DNA from: DATAEK01 sp036258055
GTDB taxonomy: Bacteria > Acidobacteriota > Vicinamibacteria > Vicinamibacterales > 2-12-FULL-66-21
Reading direction: 5' to 3'
NCBI GenBank assembly: GCA_036258055.1
Contig: DATAEK010000009.1
Span: 43,072-107,071 of the forward strand
Length of the DNA: 64,000 nt
A program made the translations under genes and the position numbers. Position 1 is the first letter of the stretch, and each line of letters starts with the position of its first letter. The notes beneath the pieces were generated by a model. It did not search any database, was not told the DNA's origin, and saw only the letters and a list, made by a program, of their open reading frames with translations. Of this stretch, positions 59,119-64,000 are shown one piece after another.

Positions 59119-59628
59119 GTGGCATCCTGCGACAAGTGCGGAGCACCGCTTCGTCTCGACCGGAACAGCGGCCTGCTCGTGTGCGACCATTGCGGCAGTC
59201 AGAAGGAGGCCCCGGCAAGCATCGAACACCTGGAGTTGCTAGACGAAAGCTCGAGCCTGTGCCCGATTTGTGCCACGCCCCTCTCCAACAGCCGGCTCGA
59301 GGGGCATCCGCTGCTCTGTTGCGCACGCTGCTACGGCATGCTGATTGCCATGAACCGGTTCGCGACCGTGATCGATGCGCTGCGCGCTCATGAGGCACGG
59401 GCTTTTCGAATTGCCCTGCCGGCTCGCCAGCGTCCGGGCGATCGGGTCATTCACTGTCCTTCCTGCGGCCAGACCATGCTCTGCCATTTCTACGAGGGAC
59501 CCGGGAACGTGGTCATCGACACCTGCGAACGTTGTTGTGTGAATTGGCTGGATGCCGGCGAGCTCCGTCGCATCGCCGTCGCTCCGTACTCGCCATATTC
59601 CCCACGGCTCGATCCGCCCGGCGATTGA
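59119..59628 (+). CDS. Multi-zinc-ribbon protein
   Basis: A 169-residue cytoplasmic protein from GTG 59119 (another GTG at 59074 is in frame). Cysteine pairs occur throughout: CDKCGAPL and VCDHCGS, CPICATPL and LCCARCYG, CPSCGQTMLC and DTCERCCVNWLDAGELRRI. The last is the zf-TFIIB type signature (WLDxGEL). So it carries about three zinc ribbons; likely a protein- or nucleic-acid-binding adaptor. No specific function known. It faces the divergent AlkD-like gene (67 bases away) and converges with the MmgE/PrpD gene. Confidence 0.8.
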   Translation: MASCDKCGAPLRLDRNSGLLVCDHCGSQKEAPASIEHLELLDESSSLCPICATPLSNSRLEGHPLLCCARCYGMLIAMNRFATVIDALRAHEARAFRIALPARQRPGDRVIHCPSCGQTMLCHFYEGPGNVVIDTCERCCVNWLDAGELRRIAVAPYSPYSPRLDPPGD

Positions 59629-59647
59629 AGATCTGCAGGTCGCGAGC

Positions 59648-61141
59648 TTACCCTCGCTGAAGCAGCGGCCTGAGACTTCGGACGTCCTTCACCTGTTCGA
59701 GGCCGAGGAGCTGTTCGATCAGCCGATTGCAGCGGTCGCTCCCGAGAACCGGTGCCATCAGCTCGCGGCCCTTCGCGACGACTTCGTCGCGCGACATCGG
59801 ATTCTCGGCCGTTCCGCGCACCGCGTCGATCCGTTGCGTCAGCTGCGTGCCGTCGGTGAGGGCCACTTCGACGATCGCCTCGCGCCGCGGCCGGCGCCGT
59901 TCCAGCTCCTCGTCGGGAACGAGCCGGACTTTTGCACGGTGACGAAGGATCGTCGGATCCTGCATGCGCGCTTTGTCGTGCGCCGCCTGGAACGAGGCGG
60001 TCTTGTCAACGAGCATCACCGCCATCATGTGCTGCAGGCAGATGTCAGGCATCTCCCGGTTGTCCACGAGCGCCGCTTCACTCGTCGCCGTTCGAACCGT
60101 CACCTGTTTCACCTGATCGGCCTCGAACGTCTGCCGTTTGAACAGCAGCTCCAGGGCGTCGAGCGGCGCCTGGATCGGCGATCCCACGCTCCATTTCTTG
60201 ATGTTCGTCCGCATCACTTCGTATCGCTCGCCCAGCCGCTCGACGAGCGTGGCCGGATCGGCTTTGGGTGCGTACACCGAGAGGAAGTTGTCAGGGCCGG
60301 ACAGGATATCGTCGACACCAGTTGCGCCAAGATAGACCAGCTCGGTGGCCATGACGCCACCGCGCGCGCCGACGCCGGCGAACACGAACGCTTTCTCGAT
60401 ATGCTCGGTGTCGCGCTGCCACGCCTTGGTACCAGACGCCTGCTGCGCGGCGTAGTCGAGCAGCCATCGCATGCGCTGCGCGTCGAGACGTGCGGCGGCC
60501 GCACTGGCCGCCGCGGCTCCGAAGAGACTCGCCAGCGCATGGGTGCTGATGTGGGTCTCGGTCTGGAATCCTGGAACACCCACCGTCATGGTCACGCGCG
60601 TCCCCACGTCGTAGCCGAGCGCGATGGCCCGCAGAAAATGCGAGCCACTGATGCCGAACTGCTCGGCGACTGCCAGCGCCGCCGGGACAACGGCGCAGCC
60701 GGGATGTGACTGCGAAGGCGCATGCGAGTCGTCGGTTTCGTCGGCATGCGCGAGCATGGCATTCACGAATGCCGCTTCAATCGGGCCACAGAGCAGCGTG
60801 GAACCGGCAATCGTCGCCACTTTGTCGTTGTAGGTCCGCGCAAAGGCGAGCGCGACACGACCCGGCGGCAACTCCGTGCCCGACACCATCGCGGCAACCG
60901 TGTCGAGGACATGAAGCGCCGCCTTGTCGATCACCTCCGCGGGCAGCGGGCGTGCCGGAGCCTCGCTCATGTGCGTGCTCAATCGACTCATGGCCAGTCC
61001 AACCGGCGAATCGGCCGCCGCCACCCGGGCCGGTCGATACATCGCCGTCGCGAGCGCGGCGCCTGCGCCTTGCAGGACAGCCCGACGCGTCATGAACCGT
61101 CCCGTGGGACGCGTGGGATCCGACGATCGTTCGCGTGTCAT
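59648..61141 (-). CDS. MmgE/PrpD family protein with Tat signal
   Basis: A 497-residue protein of the MmgE/PrpD family (2-methylcitrate dehydratase-like): HVLDTVAAMVSGTELPPGRV, NAMLAHADETDDSHAPSQSH, VVPAALAVAEQFGISGSHFL and GFQTETHISTHALASLFGAA. The N-terminus (from M17) has the twin-arginine motif TRRAVLQGAGAALATA, so the protein is probably exported by Tat although the family's classic members are cytoplasmic. Substrate possibly a tricarboxylic or other hydroxy acid. It ends 20 bases from the convergent zinc-ribbon gene. Confidence 0.88.
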   Translation of the reverse strand: MTRERSSDPTRPTGRFMTRRAVLQGAGAALATAMYRPARVAAADSPVGLAMSRLSTHMSEAPARPLPAEVIDKAALHVLDTVAAMVSGTELPPGRVALAFARTYNDKVATIAGSTLLCGPIEAAFVNAMLAHADETDDSHAPSQSHPGCAVVPAALAVAEQFGISGSHFLRAIALGYDVGTRVTMTVGVPGFQTETHISTHALASLFGAAAASAAAARLDAQRMRWLLDYAAQQASGTKAWQRDTEHIEKAFVFAGVGARGGVMATELVYLGATGVDDILSGPDNFLSVYAPKADPATLVERLGERYEVMRTNIKKWSVGSPIQAPLDALELLFKRQTFEADQVKQVTVRTATSEAALVDNREMPDICLQHMMAVMLVDKTASFQAAHDKARMQDPTILRHRAKVRLVPDEELERRRPRREAIVEVALTDGTQLTQRIDAVRGTAENPMSRDEVVAKGRELMAPVLGSDRCNRLIEQLLGLEQVKDVRSLRPLLQRG

Positions 61142-61201
61142 GTGACTCCTGCGATGTCGCGAGGGCCGAACCCTATTGACGAACGGTCCAGGAACGCGCT
61201 G

Positions 61202-62233
61202 CTACATACCGAGAGGCGCGTGCCAGAGAAGGATACTGTCCTTCCTGTTGGAGGCGCGGCCATTCGTGTGCACCGACAGGATGAGGCCGCTTCCTACTGC
61301 TGTGAAAATGTGGAGATCGGTACAGAGTTGATCGTCCGATTTGGAGAGTGAGGTGTACACCTGATGGCACGGCTTGGGCTCGTGCCCTTCCAGCGCGACT
61401 TCGACAATCATCTCTCCGATCTCCAGCGCGACGCCGAAGATCCTGCCGTCGTTGGTTGCCGCCAGCACCCGATCGCCTGTAGCTGAATCCAGATAAGACA
61501 TGCTCTCGCGCCACGTATCGTCCTCATCCGGGACCGTCATTGCCTCGTACAGGTTTTGACACTCGGGGAAGGAGAACGCGGCGAGGTCGTACCCGTTAAG
61601 AGCAGCGAATCGATCCCCGCGCGAGTTGAACGCTGGAGGCGTCCAGCCGTCCAGTTCCGGCTGATGCTGGAGCTCAATGCCGCCTGCGGTCAGGCGGAGC
61701 CAGTAATTCCAGAGTTCATCGGGTCCACCACAGGCCCAGAGTCCAAGGAGGTCCTCCTGCGGATGCAACGTGAGCACGAAGCCACACCCAGCGACAAAGG
61801 GTTTGAACCGACGATGGCCGATGGCGTTGGAGGTTCGTGCGTCGTAGCAATGCACGTCGGCCGCGTCCTCCGATGGAGTGCCAACCGTCCACAAAAACCT
61901 GCCGTCGCGCGAAAACACACACGCGTCGCAGACCGGCGCGTCCCATCGAGCCCGCTCACGCCCGAATGCGCTGGATTCCAGCGCCAGCACCTGCAGCATC
62001 CGCGACGCGCTCACGACTGCGAGAGCGTCGCCGGCTGCGTTGATCGCGATGTGCCGGGCGGGTTCCGTCAGATTGATGGTGCGAATCGAAGGTTGGCCGA
62101 ACTCTGCGACAGAGACACTCGGGCCTTCCGACGCGATGGCGATGCGCTGACCTCCGGGAGTCGAGGTCACGACTGTGGCCCCATGATTGAGGTCGAGCGT
62201 CCAGACGGGTCGAACGGGAAAGCCGCGCGCCAA
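61202..62233 (-). CDS. WD40/beta-propeller-like protein of unknown function
   Basis: A 343-residue protein from TTG 62233. Weak blade-like repeats: VVTSTPGGQRIAIASEGPSV, HIAINAAGDALAVVSASRML, ACVFSRDGRFLWTVGTPSED, then FNSRGDRFAALNGYDLAAF and ATGDRVLAATNDGRI, the typical SxDGxxL pattern. No signal peptide, so probably cytoplasmic. It starts 1 base after the stop of the next upstream gene, indicating co-transcription. Function unknown. Confidence 0.75.
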   Translation of the reverse strand: MARGFPVRPVWTLDLNHGATVVTSTPGGQRIAIASEGPSVSVAEFGQPSIRTINLTEPARHIAINAAGDALAVVSASRMLQVLALESSAFGRERARWDAPVCDACVFSRDGRFLWTVGTPSEDAADVHCYDARTSNAIGHRRFKPFVAGCGFVLTLHPQEDLLGLWACGGPDELWNYWLRLTAGGIELQHQPELDGWTPPAFNSRGDRFAALNGYDLAAFSFPECQNLYEAMTVPDEDDTWRESMSYLDSATGDRVLAATNDGRIFGVALEIGEMIVEVALEGHEPKPCHQVYTSLSKSDDQLCTDLHIFTAVGSGLILSVHTNGRASNRKDSILLWHAPLGM

Positions 62234-62234
62234 C

Positions 62235-62657
62235 TCACTTGTCCTTGCGGGGACGAACCGTCACGTTCGTCACCGACTCGACGCACACCAGCCGCATCAC
62301 CCCTGGCTCGTCGCGCGTGAAGGGACAGACTACGAAGTCGCCGAACAGGTCGCTGTCCCAGGAAAGTCTGGCTTCAATGGAGGCCGGCAGATTGACGTAG
62401 CCGTCACGCTTGAATCGGCCTTCGCTGATGCCGAGGATCCGTCTCGTGCCGACCCGCCAAATCCGCACCGACGGGTTGCCGTTCCAGTAGTTCATGCGGC
62501 CGCGAATCGTGAAGCAGCGGCCGGTCAGCTGCGGATGCTGGCGGCACGAGCGTTCTGCAATCGGCGACGAAGCCCGCGCCGACGGCCCGAGATTGGACAC
62601 AAGCAGCACGGCTGTCAATATCGACCACGCGTGTTTCGTGTTGAGGACAACTTGCAT
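62235..62657 (-). CDS. Small exported protein of unknown function
   Basis: About 140 residues from ATG 62657 with signal peptide (HAWSILTAVLLVSNLGPSARA). The mature part has cysteines (AERSCRQHPQLTGRCFTIRG and VVCPF, LVCVES) and looks like a small beta-barrel (SVRIWRVGTRRILGISEGRF). An earlier start at 62747 would add 30 non-signal residues. No family recognised. It leads into the WD40-like gene. Confidence 0.65.
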   Translation of the reverse strand: MQVVLNTKHAWSILTAVLLVSNLGPSARASSPIAERSCRQHPQLTGRCFTIRGRMNYWNGNPSVRIWRVGTRRILGISEGRFKRDGYVNLPASIEARLSWDSDLFGDFVVCPFTRDEPGVMRLVCVESVTNVTVRPRKDK

Positions 62658-62780
62658 GTCAGCGAACTGTAGCCGTCGGACGGTCCTGACATAGTCATCA
62701 CGATTAAGAGAGTCGCGAAACCAGTCATTCCTCGAGAATCCGATCACCAGACCGCCAACGAAGTACCCATCGACCGCCCC

Positions 62781-62834
62781 GCAGCTTTAGCTGCTTCCGC
62801 TTGGACGGTAGGTCTGCCCGGCTAGCCAACGGGC
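62781..62834 (-). terminator. Hairpins downstream of the unknown gene at 62937
   Basis: A perfect 6-bp stem GCAGCT-TT-AGCTGC at 62781-62794 and a weaker one GCCCG (62816-62820) with CGGGC (62830-62834). They lie about 100 bases past the stop codon of the minus-strand gene at 62937, so they could terminate that transcript. No U-tract, hence low confidence. The rest of the 62658-62936 gap shows nothing else to me. Confidence 0.35.
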
Positions 62835-62936
62835 GGCCCGAGTCCCAGTTCGGGCGCACTCGCCGTCCGTACCCGCGAGGCGACGGCGAGAGCCAGCTCC
62901 GGTGCCGTCAGGGCAACGCAGGTTTGGTTGCACGCG

Positions 62937-63284
62937 TCATCGGGTCGGGCCCCTTCCGGGGCGCCCCCACAGATCGGCGAGCATTTCGGCCGATTCGCGT
63001 GTCGCCGCACTGAACTCGCGAAGTTCGGCATCCGTTACGACGCCCAGCCTCACCATCGCCGCCAAGCGGTGAATTGCGGTCGAACGGCGCAGATCGTTGA
63101 ACGCGGCCGCGAGGCTCTCGTCGCGTTCTTGGAGCAGCCGGAACAGCCGGAGAAAGCGCTCGTGAGCCGAGCCAGCGCCCCGCAGTTCCGTCGTGCACTC
63201 GTCGAGTACGCGCGCACAGTAACGCTCCAGTGCGGCGGCGTGCACCGATTTGAGGACCCGCCACTCCCGTTCCGGAAAGCTCAT
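62937..63284 (-). CDS. Small helical protein of unknown function
   Basis: A 115-residue, mostly helical, charged protein: FPEREWRVLKSVHAAALERY, CTTELRGAGSAHERFLRLFR, LLQERDESLAAAFNDLRRS. No signal peptide or known motif. AAAGAAG precedes the ATG. It follows the gene at 63367 by 82 bases on the same strand, so they may form a pair. Confidence 0.6.
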   Translation of the reverse strand: MSFPEREWRVLKSVHAAALERYCARVLDECTTELRGAGSAHERFLRLFRLLQERDESLAAAFNDLRRSTAIHRLAAMVRLGVVTDAELREFSAATRESAEMLADLWGRPGRGPTR

Positions 63285-63366
63285 CTTCTTTGCGACCAGT
63301 TTTGCCGGTTGTCCCGTGGGCTGCTCAGGCCTTGGCTCGCCGGTGCCTCGATTCCACTCATGCCCC

Positions 63367-63732
63367 CTACTCTGACTCCCAGGGAGCGTAGTTGAGAAAG
63401 GTCTCCCACCCTTTCAGCGAATGGCCGCTGGCGATTTCATGTTCCTCACGGCGATGCATCACCTGCGCAACCGTTGGGTAGTGTGACTGCAGCAGGTCTT
63501 TCATGTCATCGTCAGGCATCCTGGCGACTGAAAACACCCACCCGACCGCAAATCGCTTCAGCTCGCGGTCTGAGGCAGCCGCTACAACCCGCATTCTGAT
63601 TCGCAGGCTCCGATTGTCAGCTCGCCAGGCAGCTCTCAATTCTCTGGCGATCCTCAAGCAGTCCCTACATGGAGAAAGTGGCATCGACGTTTGCATGGCG
63701 ATGACTCGCGGCGCGCAACGTGATAGCCGCAC
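63367..63732 (-). CDS. Small protein of unknown function
   Basis: A 121-residue protein from GTG 63732, or 109 residues from ATG 63696. A CRDC motif is near the start, then a helical basic section (LRIARELRAAWRADNRSLRI), VGWVFSVARMPDDDMKDLLQ, and a C-terminus HSLKGWETFLNYAPWESE. Not recognised. It is probably co-transcribed with the gene at 62937. Confidence 0.55.
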   Translation of the reverse strand: MRLSRCAPRVIAMQTSMPLSPCRDCLRIARELRAAWRADNRSLRIRMRVVAAASDRELKRFAVGWVFSVARMPDDDMKDLLQSHYPTVAQVMHRREEHEIASGHSLKGWETFLNYAPWESE

Positions 63733-64000
63733 CGGCGACGGCTCCGTCTCGCAGTGGGCTCAGCGCGACCCCTCGGACTCGACGCGTTGTAGTCATTAGC
63801 GCTGTGTGGATGTGGTCTGACGGCACGCGTTTCAGCCGACACATGATCGCATAAGCCGCAGCTGCGACGATGACACGGTGATGCGCGTCGAGGGTTGGGC
63901 TCGATTGTGTCGAGCGCTGGCGGCGCGGTGAGCATCGATTCGACGCTTGATTCCTTTCCAGGAAACGGACGTGATTTTGCCCGAGACGTCCTGCAGTGGG
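63733..64000. other. Edge region with no gene recognised
   Basis: The last 268 bases hold no convincing reading frame, repeat or RNA gene. The open frames on both strands are short and read as shadow sequence. A promoter for the minus-strand pair at 63732 should lie here, but I see no clear box. A partial gene could begin beyond the window edge. Confidence 0.5.

Overview
The window is GC-rich, gene-dense bacterial chromosome with about 58 protein genes or gene remnants and no tRNA, rRNA, CRISPR array or recognisable transposase that I can see. Many genes start at GTG or TTG and many overlap by ATGA/GTGA. The mix of genes points to a free-living, probably soil Acidobacteriota bacterium (Vicinamibacteria-like): M16 peptidase pairs, PQQ-like beta-propeller proteins opening with a PQWRGP-type motif, an ABC-less duplicated MacB-like permease, several RND pumps, and stand-alone M48, MmgE/PrpD and M20 enzymes. 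That placement is inference from gene content, not a phylogenetic test.

Layout. 1-2315 (-): an M16 pair, inactive partner plus active zinc protease. 2352-7668 (+): an aminotransferase, malQ, then a two-gene acyl-activating/acyl-reducing pair. 7687-10641 (-): a very large M48 membrane protease. 10893-17669 (+): a GT4 glycosyltransferase, an ABC ATPase with a giant FtsX-type permease, and a beta-propeller protein. 17749-29079 (-): a second propeller protein, a two-component system, a complete RND efflux operon (OMF, MFP, pump) and an orphan MacB-like permease. 29182-33055: a third propeller protein, a DMT-like half transporter, and a DUF3311 plus sodium:solute symporter pair. 33129-41600 (-): a second RND operon headed by a small STAS-like gene, with a convincing sigma-54 promoter, lying directly downstream of a GAF-GAF-AAA-Fis sigma-54 activator. 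41824-53962: mixed metabolic and small genes (Fe-alcohol dehydrogenase, MFS, DUF2182, STAS/pseudo-receiver, PEP-mutase family, cupin with a histone-H1-like tail, NTF2-like, YdeI-like, ClpX-type zinc finger, M20 peptidase, AI-2E family permease, YjbR-like). 54071-64000: accessory-looking DNA with a decayed terpene-cyclase-like fragment, a TIR-like protein, a methyltransferase-glyoxalase fusion, a nitrilase-family enzyme, an AlkD-like repair protein, a zinc-ribbon protein, a Tat-signal MmgE/PrpD protein and several genes I do not recognise.

The most notable non-coding structure is a set of period-7 tandem repeats of three unrelated sequences (CGCTGTC, ATGKCCC and GCACCCT/GAACGTT types). They lie mostly between genes, but one stretch sits inside the coding region of the giant permease beside two copies of a 27-bp palindromic repeat. 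The most notable functional candidates are the sigma-54-controlled STAS/RND operon, the LuxE/LuxC-like acid reduction pair, and the compact AlkD / nitrilase / methyltransferase-VOC / TIR-like gene string.
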